A stretch of DNA of 48,986 bases, taken from NCBI GenBank assembly GCA_023954745.1, contig JAGSHC010000018.1, forward strand, positions 1 to 48,986, written 5' to 3'. The position numbers were made by a program, and so were the translations under genes. Within the stretch, counting starts at the first letter, position 1. Each line of letters opens with the position of its first letter. Shown piece by piece: positions 40,490 to 48,975 of this stretch. Source of the stretch: Deltaproteobacteria bacterium (GTDB lineage: Bacteria > Myxococcota_A > UBA796 > UBA9615). The notes below the pieces were generated by a model that saw nothing but the letters and a program-made list of their open reading frames with translations, searched no databases and had not been told where the DNA came from.

Positions 40490-40505
40490 AGAGCGAACGC
40501 GCTCT
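40490..40505. promoter_or_regulatory. 6-bp inverted repeat in the divergent GT2/TlpA region
   Basis: AGAGCG-AACG-CGCTCT is a perfect stem-loop 44 nt upstream of the proposed ATC start of the GT2 and 100 nt upstream of the TlpA-like ATG. It could be an operator or a leader hairpin affecting the GT2. Confidence 0.25.
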
Positions 40506-40530
40506 GCTCGCTTGGTGGGGCCCTGTGGTC

Positions 40531-40559
40531 TTGCCGGGCGACAACCCGAGCATTAGTGT
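40531..40559 (+). promoter_or_regulatory. Weak candidate promoter for the TlpA-like gene
   Basis: TTGCCG and TAGTGT are 17 nt apart and end 46 nt upstream of the ATG at 40606. Each matches consensus at only three of six positions. Confidence 0.25.
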
Positions 40560-40605
40560 GCGCCGGGCCGGGCGTACCGCCGCGGCAGACTTCGGAGCAT
40601 CCAAG

Positions 40606-42018
40606 ATGAGCGATTCCTCGACCTCTTCGGCCCTTGGCCCCACCGGCATCGCCTTCGGGCTCGGCATGGCCATGGTGGGACTGATCTTCGGCTACATGAT
40701 CGGCACCTCCCGGAGCTCCGGCCCCTCGGACGCCGACCTCTCTGCGCAGATCGACAAGGCCGTGGAAGCGCGCATGTCCGGCCAGGACAAGGCCCGGGTC
40801 GTGAACAACTCCGGCGGCGAGCTCCGCAAGCTGTCCGACGCCGAGAAGAAGGAGCTGCTGAACAAGAAGAAGGCCCGCTCCGAGCCCGCAGCCCCCGCCG
40901 CTCCCTTGGACTCGCCGTTCCTGAGCGGCGACATCAAGGGCAGCTTCGGCGACAACTCTGCGGCGCTGGAGCAGTATTCCCAGGCCGTGGCTCTCATGGC
41001 CCAGGGGAACGCCCGCAAGGCCCGCCCCACGCTCACGGCGCTCCACAGCCAGTCCGATGGGAAGGCTTGGCGCGAGCAAGTGGGCGTATTGCTCGCCGAC
41101 GCCCGTGTCTCCGTGGGAGAGGTGGCTGAGGGCCGCACGATGCTCACCGAGTGGCGCGACGCCTACCCCATGAGCAAGCACATGGCCCTGGCGACCATCG
41201 CCGAGGGCAAGGCCGTGATGAAGGACGCCAAGCGCATCGCGGACTCGCCAGACGGTGGCCTCCCCCCCGCCAAGAAGAGCTCCTACAACGACGCCATCAC
41301 CCTGTTCGACAAGGCCATCACCGGCTGGCCCGAGGACCCGTCGCTCGAGCAGGCGTACCTCAACAAGGCCGCGCTGCTGGGGGAGATGGGCCAGATGGAC
41401 GAAGCCGAAGCAGCTGCCTCGGAGCTGGCCGGCAAGTTCCCCGGAGCGAAGCAGGCGCCGCGCGCCCTGTTCAACGTCGCCCGGGCCGCCTTCGACGACG
41501 AGGACTACCCCCGGGCCGAGCGCATCTACACCAAGCTCGTCGAGGCCTTCCCGAAGGACCGCCTGAGCAAGAGCGCCCGCAGCAACCTGTCCTCCCTGAA
41601 GCTGCTGGGCAAGCCTGCCCCGGAGCTCGACATCACCGAGTGGGTCGGCGACGACCTCGGCACGATGGCGAGCATGAAGGGCAAGCCCACGCTCCTCCTC
41701 TTCTGGGCCACCTGGTGCCCCCACTGCCGCAAGGCGATGCCCGGCATTGAAGAGAATGTCTGGCAGAAGTACCGGGACCAGGGGCTCAACGTGGTCGCCG
41801 TCACCAAGAACAGCCGGGGCCAGACCACCGACAAGGTGCGGGACTACATGACGGAGAACGGGTACACGATGCCCGTCGCCATCGACCCGGGCACCACGTC
41901 GCGCAACTACGGCGTGAGCGGAATTCCTGCGGCGGCCCTGGTGGACAAGGACGGCAACGTGGTCTTCCGCAACCACCCCTCGCAAGTCAACGACGCCCTC
42001 ATCCAGAAGCACCTGTAG
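40606..42018 (+). CDS. Membrane-anchored TPR-thioredoxin (TlpA-like) protein
   Basis: The 470-residue protein starts at the ATG at 40606 (GGAG upstream), has a single membrane helix (GIAFGLGMAMVGLIFGYMI), a Lys/Ala-rich linker and a TPR region (AYLNKAALLGEMGQ, ALFNVARAAFDDEDYPRAERIY). It ends in a TlpA/ResA-type thioredoxin domain. The redox motif is WATWCPHC with Cys371 and Cys374, followed by VVAVTKNS and the cis-Pro segment VSGIPAAALVD. It likely acts in the periplasm as a thiol-disulfide reductant, perhaps for cytochrome maturation or envelope proteins; the partner is not evident. It is divergent from the ALG5-like GT2. Confidence 0.85.
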   Translation: MSDSSTSSALGPTGIAFGLGMAMVGLIFGYMIGTSRSSGPSDADLSAQIDKAVEARMSGQDKARVVNNSGGELRKLSDAEKKELLNKKKARSEPAAPAAPLDSPFLSGDIKGSFGDNSAALEQYSQAVALMAQGNARKARPTLTALHSQSDGKAWREQVGVLLADARVSVGEVAEGRTMLTEWRDAYPMSKHMALATIAEGKAVMKDAKRIADSPDGGLPPAKKSSYNDAITLFDKAITGWPEDPSLEQAYLNKAALLGEMGQMDEAEAAASELAGKFPGAKQAPRALFNVARAAFDDEDYPRAERIYTKLVEAFPKDRLSKSARSNLSSLKLLGKPAPELDITEWVGDDLGTMASMKGKPTLLLFWATWCPHCRKAMPGIEENVWQKYRDQGLNVVAVTKNSRGQTTDKVRDYMTENGYTMPVAIDPGTTSRNYGVSGIPAAALVDKDGNVVFRNHPSQVNDALIQKHL

Positions 42019-42061
42019 GGGCATCGGACCGGGCCATCGCTCGGCAGGAGACGTCCCTCAC

Positions 42062-42083
42062 GAGCCGACCTCATCGGCGGCTC
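42062..42083. terminator. Inverted repeat between convergent tlpA-like and GH57 genes
   Basis: GAGCCG and CGGCTC pair across a 10-nt loop, in the 98-nt convergent gap. No T-tract follows on either strand. It is the best terminator candidate in the gap, but weak. Confidence 0.3.
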
Positions 42084-42116
42084 CGACGGGAGTCTGAGCG
42101 CCGCGACGAACACAGT

Positions 42117-44342
42117 TCATCCCAAGAGGAAGTCAATTGTGAGCTCGAGGCTCTGCGTGTCCTGTCCCCAGATCTCCAAGTCCCGGTGGAAGAGCAACGT
42201 CTGACCCTGGACCCTCTCCTGCCACCCCTCGTCCGTCTCGAAGACTGAGGTGACCGGAGTCCACCACACGCGCATGGGTTCAGGAGTCTCGAAGACGATG
42301 GCCAGCTCGGTCTCGGTGTCCTTGATCTCGAGCCACGTGACCGTGCCGAGGTCCTGGGCCCCATCGATGAGCTGGTAGGTGCGCTCGTCATTGTCTTCGA
42401 ACGCCGTCGCCCAGAGGTTCAGGTCCTCTCCCGACGGGAGCCCGAACGTCCACTCCAGCCCATGCCAGAGGGAGGCGGTGTCGCGCGAGCGGTTGGCGAT
42501 GCTGTGCTCGAGGACCATGCGCGCCCGATGGGGGTCGAACCGATACTCCTTGGTGATGCGGAGCAGCATGGTCTTGTCGACATCCTTGGCGACGCCGCTG
42601 CGAATGACCTGCACGACGCCGAAGGGGCTGTCCGGGAGCTCGGGGGCCGAAATGCGGGCCAGCTCGAAGCGCCCCTTCGCGAAGTCGCCGAGCTCGCGGA
42701 ACTGGCGGTGAGCGTACGTCTCCAAGGTGGTCTCGGGGCCCAGGATGTGGTCCTGGAACGCTCCTCGGGGCACGCGGTCCACCCGGCGCCGCGCGAGCTC
42801 GCGATTGCGGCTCGGCAAGGGAACACCAGGATTGGTCTTGGGGACCGCGCGGATGCGCTCGCGGGACAGCTCCTGGCCTTCGACGAGGACCACCTCGTTG
42901 CCGACCAGTTCGTCGTCGTAGGGCTCCTCCACGGGCGAGAGGGCCGTGAGGAGCGGAATGCCCTTCCGGCGGAGGTCGAGCTCCCAGAGCGAGCCTCCGT
43001 CCGCCGCGTGCACCACCGCGGAGAGGTGCTGGGTCATCACGATGGCCTCGTTGTTGCCGTCGGAGTCGTAGTCGCGCGCGCCCCCCCAGAACCCGTGCTT
43101 CGCCGGGTCGCCCAAGGCCTTCTCCACCATGCGCTGGGCTTGCATCAGCTGGCGCGTGGTGGCGATGCGCAGAGCGGGGTCGTAGATGCCGGCGTGGCCC
43201 TTGCCGCGGTGCCAGAAGACCGCGTGTGACTGGGCCCGCCAGAGGGCATCACAGGCCCGTTCGAGCACCTTGCGCGCGTGCGAGTCCGTCTTGCTGACCC
43301 GCTTCGCGATCTGCCGATCGCTGAGGATATTGCGCAGCCGATCGATGGAGTTCGACACCGACAGCATGCGTTTGTGCAGCCGGTTTGCCTCGCTGTACTT
43401 GATGAGGAAGTTGTCGAAGATGACGCGGTCCACGTGGTACTGGACCATGCTCCACACGTGGGCTTGGTCGAGGCGAAACTGCAGGTAGCGCCTGCGTTCT
43501 CGCGCCTCGGCCGTGCACGCCCACTCGGCGAGACCGGGGTCCGCCCCGGTCAGCAAGCTCACCGGGCCCCGGGTGGGGAAGGTCTCGAACGCCCGCTGCA
43601 GGGTGATGGTCTTGAGCCAGTGCCTGTTCTCGGAGAACAGAGGCCCCAGCTCGGCGAACCGGCCGCTCTGCACGAGCTCGTCCCCGTCGAAGGCGAGCAC
43701 CGCGATCCGGTCCCCTTCCCCCTGGTGGGCCTCGTTCGCCCGCTCGAGAATCTCTCGCGCTCGGGTGTTGCCGGCGTGGGCCACGGTCTTCGTGAGTCGA
43801 CGGTCGATGGGAAACACCGACACCGAGTTCCCGGCGCGGTGGTTGACGAAGTGGCCGTGCACGAGCCCCGGCTGGAGCCCGGCCCCAAAGAAGAGTGCGT
43901 CGTCGGCAAGTGTGTAGCGAACACCGGCCTGGGACAGCACACCAGGCAGAGTCGGGTCCCACGCCCGCAGGGCGAGCCAGGCTCCCGTCGGCAAGGCGTT
44001 CAGGTTGCGCTTGAGCCAGTTTCCGGTGAAGCGAAGCTGCCCCACGGCGTCCCGCTCGGGGACGGATCCGAGCACCGGGCTGAAGAACGCGCCGCCCAGG
44101 AGCTCGAGGCGGCCCTGCTGGGAGAGAGCGGAGATGCGGCCGAGGAGCTTCGGCCGGTGGGCGATGGCGTGCTCGAGGAGTCGGCCCGAAATGTGGACGA
44201 CCAACGACAGCCGGTCGTCGTTCTCCAACGAGCGGATGAGTGGCTCCACCGCGTTCTCGAACCTTCGATCCATGGACACCGCGCTCGCGGTGTACGGCTG
44301 GTCGAAGCAGAAGACGCAGGCGAGATGAAGACTCGACCGCAC
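42117..44342 (-). CDS. GH57-family (4-alpha-glucanotransferase-like) protein with degenerate active site
   Basis: The 741-residue protein follows GH57 4-alpha-glucanotransferases/alpha-amylases with DUF1925/DUF1926 C-terminal domains: LSLVVHISGRLLEHAI, GRLELLGGAFFSPVLGSVPERD, GVRYTLADDALFF and LTAPE-like beta-sandwich regions toward the end. The catalytic elements are altered. The HxHQP motif reads CFDQP (12-16). The WLTERV-type nucleophile motif reads WLALRA (122-127), so Leu125 replaces the Glu. The acid/base region FDGDE keeps Asp219. It may therefore be a non-catalytic glucan-binding or regulatory homologue. The GTG start has GGGAG 6 nt upstream. It is divergent from the SbcD-like gene. 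Confidence 0.75.
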   Translation of the reverse strand: MRSSLHLACVFCFDQPYTASAVSMDRRFENAVEPLIRSLENDDRLSLVVHISGRLLEHAIAHRPKLLGRISALSQQGRLELLGGAFFSPVLGSVPERDAVGQLRFTGNWLKRNLNALPTGAWLALRAWDPTLPGVLSQAGVRYTLADDALFFGAGLQPGLVHGHFVNHRAGNSVSVFPIDRRLTKTVAHAGNTRAREILERANEAHQGEGDRIAVLAFDGDELVQSGRFAELGPLFSENRHWLKTITLQRAFETFPTRGPVSLLTGADPGLAEWACTAEARERRRYLQFRLDQAHVWSMVQYHVDRVIFDNFLIKYSEANRLHKRMLSVSNSIDRLRNILSDRQIAKRVSKTDSHARKVLERACDALWRAQSHAVFWHRGKGHAGIYDPALRIATTRQLMQAQRMVEKALGDPAKHGFWGGARDYDSDGNNEAIVMTQHLSAVVHAADGGSLWELDLRRKGIPLLTALSPVEEPYDDELVGNEVVLVEGQELSRERIRAVPKTNPGVPLPSRNRELARRRVDRVPRGAFQDHILGPETTLETYAHRQFRELGDFAKGRFELARISAPELPDSPFGVVQVIRSGVAKDVDKTMLLRITKEYRFDPHRARMVLEHSIANRSRDTASLWHGLEWTFGLPSGEDLNLWATAFEDNDERTYQLIDGAQDLGTVTWLEIKDTETELAIVFETPEPMRVWWTPVTSVFETDEGWQERVQGQTLLFHRDLEIWGQDTQSLELTIDFLLG

Positions 44343-44448
44343 GATGCTCCCAGGGCCCCCTCGTAGAGAGGCCTGTGTAGCCCCCTGGCGAGTCTATCCG
44401 ATGGAGGCGCGGGAGTCAGATGGGACCAAGCGGCGTGGCGGCCCACGG

Positions 44449-44476
44449 TAGACACTGAACATGTGATCAGTGTAGC
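44449..44476 (+). promoter_or_regulatory. Candidate promoter for the SbcD-like gene
   Basis: TAGACA (5 of 6 to the -35 consensus) and TGTAGC are 16 nt apart in the 157-nt divergent gap, ending 24 nt upstream of the ATG at 44500. The -10 match is poor. Confidence 0.25.
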
Positions 44477-44499
44477 GTCACGAAACGAGGTACCGACCC

Positions 44500-45543
44500 A
44501 TGCGCCCCCTACGACTTCTCCTGCTCGCGGACACCCACATCGGCTTCGACTGCGCCGCTCGCCCCCGGGTGAAGCGGCGCCGACGAGGCCCTGACTTCCT
44601 CGCAAATCTCACCGAGGCCCTGGAGCCAGCGCTCCGGGGCGAGGTCGACGTCGTGGTGCACGGGGGGGACTACTTTCATCGACCGGGGGTGCCGGACGCA
44701 GTGGTCCGGGACGGCTATCGCCCCCTCCTCGAGGTCGCCGAATGCGGAGTCCCCGTCTTCATCGTCCCAGGGAACCACGAGCGAAGCCGCATGCCGCTCC
44801 CGCTCCTGCTCGTGCACCCCAACATCCGGGTGTTCGATCGGCCTCGCGCCTTCTCGGTCCGCGCCGGAGGGCATCGCCTCCAGATGGTTGGCTTCCCCAA
44901 CATCCGCAACGTCGCAGAAAAGGGCCTCGCCCGGGTCTTCGCCGGGGTACCTCTCGACGAGGGGGCGGACGTCCGGCTCCTCTGCATGCACCAGGCCTTC
45001 GCCGGGGCCCAGGTGGGGGCGCAGGACTACACGTTTCGGTTCGGGGCGGACGTGGTCGCGGCGGAGGACTTGCCGACGGGCTTCGCCGCAGTGCTCTCAG
45101 GCCACATCCATCGCGCCCAGGTGCTCGAGGAGAGCCTCGATGGGTCACCGTTGCGTTGCCCGGTCATCTATCCGGGCTCCGTGGAGCGCACGTCGTACGC
45201 AGAGCGGGAGGAAGCAAAGGGGTACGCCCGGCTTCAGTTCGCCGCAGACGGGAACGGCGGCCGGCTCCTCGACGCGGAGTTCGTGCCCCTCCCCGCTCGG
45301 CCGATGCTGGCTCTCCCTCTGCACGTGCGAGGGCTCACCGCTGCGAGCGTCGAAGCGGTACTGAGGGACCGGATCGCCGAGCTGCCCCAAGACGCCATCG
45401 TGCGGGTGCAGGTTCTCGGCTCCCCGGAGGCGGACATCGCGCGCGCGCTCACTGCGGCTCGACTCCGCAAGCTGGCTCCTCCGACCATGAACATCGACAT
45501 GCCGCGCGGTCGCACGATGGTGGGGAGGCACCGCATCGACTGA
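44500..45543 (+). CDS. SbcD/Mre11-like metallophosphoesterase (DNA repair exonuclease family)
   Basis: The 347-residue protein has the Mre11/SbcD motif order: LLADTHIGFD (Asp11, His13), VVVHGGDYFHRP, VFIVPGNHERSR, LLCMHQAF, VLSGHIHRAQV and IYPGSVERTSYAE, the last typical of the SbcD group. It probably acts as a Mn-dependent nuclease, but no SbcC/Rad50-type ATPase is present in the window, so this could be a stand-alone YhaO-type member. The ribosome site is weak (GAGG at 9 nt). A sugar nucleotidyltransferase gene follows 73 nt downstream. Confidence 0.85.
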   Translation: MRPLRLLLLADTHIGFDCAARPRVKRRRRGPDFLANLTEALEPALRGEVDVVVHGGDYFHRPGVPDAVVRDGYRPLLEVAECGVPVFIVPGNHERSRMPLPLLLVHPNIRVFDRPRAFSVRAGGHRLQMVGFPNIRNVAEKGLARVFAGVPLDEGADVRLLCMHQAFAGAQVGAQDYTFRFGADVVAAEDLPTGFAAVLSGHIHRAQVLEESLDGSPLRCPVIYPGSVERTSYAEREEAKGYARLQFAADGNGGRLLDAEFVPLPARPMLALPLHVRGLTAASVEAVLRDRIAELPQDAIVRVQVLGSPEADIARALTAARLRKLAPPTMNIDMPRGRTMVGRHRID

Positions 45544-45616
45544 GCGGGGAGCGCGACCGTCGGAAGGCCCGCCGGTTCCATGGCCGCTCACCGGCGGTGC
45601 TAGAACTCCGTCCACC

Positions 45617-46390
45617 GTGCTGTGCCCGCCCATCATCATCCCCGCCGCCGGACTCGGAACGCGCCTGCGCCCCCTGACCGACACCACGCCCAAGGAGTTG
45701 CTGCCGCTGGGAGGACGCCCGGCGCTGTTCGGAGCGCTCCTCGAAGCTCAGGCAGCCGGCGCCGATGATGTCTGCGTCGTGATCGCGCCTCAGAAGCAGA
45801 CCCTCGCCGCTTGGGTGGAGGAGGAGGCAGCAACCGGTACGTGGGGCTTCCGCATCACGACTGCGGTGCAGGAAGCTCCCACCGGCGTGCTCGACGCTGT
45901 GGAGCGCGGCCGAACCGTCCTGGGCACCCCTGGGCGCTATGTGGTCCTCTTTCCCGACTACGTCCACCTGCCAGACCAGCGAGGGCTCTCGCGCCTCCTG
46001 AGGGCAGCCCACGGTCGGCCGGGGACGTGGTTTGGACTGCGGGCGCCCCAGGCGGAGGCGAACGCGCGCATGGGCGGCACCGCCGCCGTGTGGACCGAGC
46101 CGCTGGGGGACGCGGAAGGATCGTTCCGCATCTCAGCCGTGGAAGAACGAGTCCAGCCGCCGCCTCATCGCAGCACCTTCGCGGTCCTGCGGTGCGCCGC
46201 CCACCAGAGGCTCATCGACGCAGCGCCCCCAGACGACGCGCGCATGCCCGCCCTGCTGAGCGAGCTCGCCCGTCAGGGCCTGCTGTTCGGAGCCACGCTG
46301 GGCGGAGAGGTCGTGGACCTCGGAGTACGACCGGGCTACGACGACGCCGTCCGACGGTTCACCACGGGAGAGGCCGCCTGGCGACCGTGA
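45617..46390 (+). CDS. Sugar-phosphate nucleotidyltransferase (GalU/RmlA-like)
   Basis: The 257-residue protein opens with the nucleotide-binding signature PAAGLGTRLRPLTDTTPKEL, then LPLGGRPALFGALLEA and VQEAPTGVLDAVERG, like UTP-glucose-1-phosphate uridylyltransferases and related enzymes. The metal-binding Asp is probably in VVLFPDYVHLP. It is shorter than GalU (about 290-300 residues) and lacks the usual later motifs, so the nucleotide and sugar are uncertain. The start is a GTG. It is likely to supply NDP-sugar for one of the glycosyltransferases, which is inference only. Confidence 0.75.
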   Translation: MLCPPIIIPAAGLGTRLRPLTDTTPKELLPLGGRPALFGALLEAQAAGADDVCVVIAPQKQTLAAWVEEEAATGTWGFRITTAVQEAPTGVLDAVERGRTVLGTPGRYVVLFPDYVHLPDQRGLSRLLRAAHGRPGTWFGLRAPQAEANARMGGTAAVWTEPLGDAEGSFRISAVEERVQPPPHRSTFAVLRCAAHQRLIDAAPPDDARMPALLSELARQGLLFGATLGGEVVDLGVRPGYDDAVRRFTTGEAAWRP

Positions 46391-46429
46391 GAGACTCTCG
46401 GGGCGTGCGCCTGGCCAGACTCCGCCGTC

Positions 46430-47953
46430 CTACCGACCGGCGACCAGCGCCTGCGCCGACTCCAGCGCCCAGTCCAGGGTGCCGCCGGGCATGAGGCCGA
46501 GGCCGACCGTCACCAGCACCGCTGCCACGAGGGCGACCCGCACCGTCCATGCCTGGCCCGTCGCCTTGGCCGTGCCCGCGGGGGCGTCGCTCATGAACAT
46601 CACCACGATGGGTCGCAGGTAGTAGGCCACGGAGATGGCCGACGTCAGCAGGCCGATGACCGTGAGCCACACATAGCCCTCGGTGACCGCCGCGCGGAAG
46701 ATGGCGAACTTGCCGAAGAAGCCGGCCAGCGGCGGGATCCCCATGAGGCTGAGCATCGAGATGCCCATGACGGCCCCCACCAGCGGCATCTTCGTGCCCA
46801 GGCCCTTGAGGTCGTCGAAGGTCTCCACCTCGTAGCCGACGCGGCTGAGGTAGATGAGCACCGCGAAGGCCGCCATGTTCCCGAAGGTGTAGGCGGCCGC
46901 GTAGAAGAGCACCGCCGCGCTGCCGGCCGAGGATGCGGCGAGCACGCCCACCAGCATGTAGCCGCCGTGGGCCACCGAGGAGTACGCGAGCATGCGCTTC
47001 ACGTTGTCCTGGGTCAGCGCCATGGTGTTCCCGAGGAACATCGTCAGCGCCGCGACCACCCAGAGGATGCCCTCGAGGTGCAGCGCGTCGAGGACCTCGC
47101 CCCCAAAGATGCGGAGCAGCACGGCGGCCGTGACCGCCTTCACGCTGACGGACATCCACGCGGTGATGGACGTGGGGGAGCCCTCGTACACATCGGGCGT
47201 CCACATGTGGAACGGCACCGCGCTCATCTTGAAGAGCAGGCCGATCATGGCGAGCACGCCGCCGAGCAAGGCGAATCCAGGCAGCTCTCCGGCCGCGCTC
47301 GCCGCGTTCACCGCCGTCACGACGGCGTCCAGTCGGGTGGTGGCCTCCCCCGTGTAGATGCCCACGAAGCCGTAGAGCAGCGCGAAGCCCATGAGCATCA
47401 CGGCCGTGGCGAAGCTGCCGAGCACGAGGTACTTCACGCCGGCCTCCACGGACCGGTCCTCCCACCGCAGCGCGGCCGCGAGGCAGTAGAGCGGGATGGA
47501 CATCAGCTCGAGGCCCACGAACACCATCACCATGTCGGTGGCGCTCAGCAGGTAGAGCATCCCCGTGGTGGCGAAGAGGATGAGGGCGTAGAAGGCGCCG
47601 GTGGGCAGGCGCTGGTTGCGCAGCCAGCCGTCGCTGAGCAGCACGCCCAGGATGGTCCCCAAGAGGGCCACCATCTTGAAGGCGTCGCCGAAGCGGTCGA
47701 CGATGAAGAGGCCCTCGAAGGTCTCTTGCGCGCCCGTCACGTCGCCGCGACCGAAGGCGATGAACGCTCCCGCGGCGAGCAGCCCCACCAGCGTGATGCC
47801 GAGGTTGATGCCCCGAGGGTCGTTCACGTCGCCGCGCGGATCGTCCTTGCCAGCCTCACGAGGCAGGAACGCGTCCGCGAGGAGGACCACGATGCCCGCC
47901 GCGATGAGCAGCAGCTCGGGGACCATGAGGCCGAAGTCCATGGAGGGAATCAC
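46430..47953 (-). CDS. nuoN: NADH-quinone oxidoreductase subunit N
   Basis: The 507-residue antiporter-like subunit of respiratory complex I has the expected ~14 membrane helices and the conserved Lys-bearing segment LFKMSAVPFHMWTPDVYEG plus SPTSITAWMSVSVKAV. Further family features are MLAYSSVAHGGYMLVG and the PLAGFFGKFAIF motif near the C-terminus. The GTG start overlaps the nuoM stop (GTGA); an internal ATG four codons later is an alternative. M-then-N order matches the usual nuo operon end. Confidence 0.95.
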   Translation of the reverse strand: MIPSMDFGLMVPELLLIAAGIVVLLADAFLPREAGKDDPRGDVNDPRGINLGITLVGLLAAGAFIAFGRGDVTGAQETFEGLFIVDRFGDAFKMVALLGTILGVLLSDGWLRNQRLPTGAFYALILFATTGMLYLLSATDMVMVFVGLELMSIPLYCLAAALRWEDRSVEAGVKYLVLGSFATAVMLMGFALLYGFVGIYTGEATTRLDAVVTAVNAASAAGELPGFALLGGVLAMIGLLFKMSAVPFHMWTPDVYEGSPTSITAWMSVSVKAVTAAVLLRIFGGEVLDALHLEGILWVVAALTMFLGNTMALTQDNVKRMLAYSSVAHGGYMLVGVLAASSAGSAAVLFYAAAYTFGNMAAFAVLIYLSRVGYEVETFDDLKGLGTKMPLVGAVMGISMLSLMGIPPLAGFFGKFAIFRAAVTEGYVWLTVIGLLTSAISVAYYLRPIVVMFMSDAPAGTAKATGQAWTVRVALVAAVLVTVGLGLMPGGTLDWALESAQALVAGR

Positions 47954-48975
47954 TGGTCACCTCCCTTCGAAGCGGAGTCCGGTGAGGCGAGCGCCGCCGC
48001 GTCGCCGGTGTCCGAAGACACGGGGTGCTCCGCGCGCCACTGACGCTCGGTGTGCCCCGTGACGGACTCCCAGGCCTCCCAGGACTGCATGCCAGGCGCG
48101 CCGAGGTCCGCCGGCAGCGCCGCCGTCGTCGTCTCGCCGTCCTCGACGTACTCGATCCAGGCGTCCACCGTGGGCTCCATCGCGTCGATGAAGGGCTTCG
48201 GGTAGATGCCGAGCCAGAAGATCATGACGAGCAGGGGCGCGAACACCGCCATCTCACGGGTCGTCAGATCCGGCAGGTGCAGGTTCTTCTTCATCGTGAC
48301 CTTGCCGTAGAACACTCGCTCAATCATCCAGAGCAGGTAGACGGCGCCGAGGATGACTCCCAGGGCGGCCCCCGCCGGGATGGCCCAGCTGCCGAGGAAT
48401 CCAGCGCCTGCAGCCGCGGCATCGCTGGCCCACAGGAACGCACCCAGCAGGGTGAGGAACTCGCCGACGAACCCGTTGGTGCCGGGCAAGCCGGCCGAGC
48501 TGAGGGCCACGATCACGAAGACCACCGTGTAGACGGGCATGACCTTGGCGAGGCCGCCGTAGTCCCAGATGCGCCGGGTGTGCGTGCGCTCGTAGACGAC
48601 GCCCACGAGGAGGAAGAGCGCGCCGGTGCTGATGCCGTGGTTGAGCATCTGCAGGATGCCGCCTTCGACTCCCTGGGAGTTGAGGGCGAACACGCCGAGC
48701 ATGATGTAGCCCATGTGACTCACCGAGGAGTACGCCACCAGCTTCTTCATGTCCGGCTGCACCATGGCGACGAGGGCGCCGTAGATGATGCCGATGACCG
48801 CCAGGGACATCATCACCGTCGTCCACTCGGCGACGGCGCCGGGGAAGAGCGGCATGCCCGTGAAACGGGTCGCCGCGAGCGAGATCATCCTGCCTTCGCG
48901 GACCATCCCCGCCGCCGTCACGATCTGGCTCGGCGGCATCCCCGCGATGGGCCCGACCTTTCCCTCGTCCGTCAT
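47950..48975 (-). CDS. nuoM: NADH-quinone oxidoreductase subunit M, C-terminal two-thirds, with foreign 5' end
   Basis: From about residue 46 the 341-residue frame is clearly NuoM: LAVIGIIYGALVAMVQPDMK, LVAYSSVSHMGYIMLGVFAL, LNHGISTGALFLLVGVVYER, LSSAGLPGTNGFVGEF. A normal NuoM has about 500 residues, so ~200 N-terminal residues are missing. The first ~45 residues (MPPSQIVTAAGMVREGRMIS, then LAATRFTGMPLFPG) do not resemble NuoM and look like the N-terminus of a cyclase/kynurenine-formamidase-type protein. They are preceded by a strong GGAGG site. The joint falls at MPLFPG, a stretch both families could share. I treat this as a chimeric or misassembled 5' end. The stop overlaps nuoN. Confidence 0.85.
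   Translation of the reverse strand: MTDEGKVGPIAGMPPSQIVTAAGMVREGRMISLAATRFTGMPLFPGAVAEWTTVMMSLAVIGIIYGALVAMVQPDMKKLVAYSSVSHMGYIMLGVFALNSQGVEGGILQMLNHGISTGALFLLVGVVYERTHTRRIWDYGGLAKVMPVYTVVFVIVALSSAGLPGTNGFVGEFLTLLGAFLWASDAAAAGAGFLGSWAIPAGAALGVILGAVYLLWMIERVFYGKVTMKKNLHLPDLTTREMAVFAPLLVMIFWLGIYPKPFIDAMEPTVDAWIEYVEDGETTTAALPADLGAPGMQSWEAWESVTGHTERQWRAEHPVSSDTGDAAALASPDSASKGGDQ

Noticed and set aside
44460-44480. ATGTGATCAGTGT as an operator dyad
   Set aside because: Only the central TGATCA is symmetric; the flanks do not pair.
46387-46400. GAGAGACTCTC at the end of the nucleotidyltransferase gene as a terminator
   Set aside because: The stem is 4-5 bp with a 1-3 nt loop and no T-tract.
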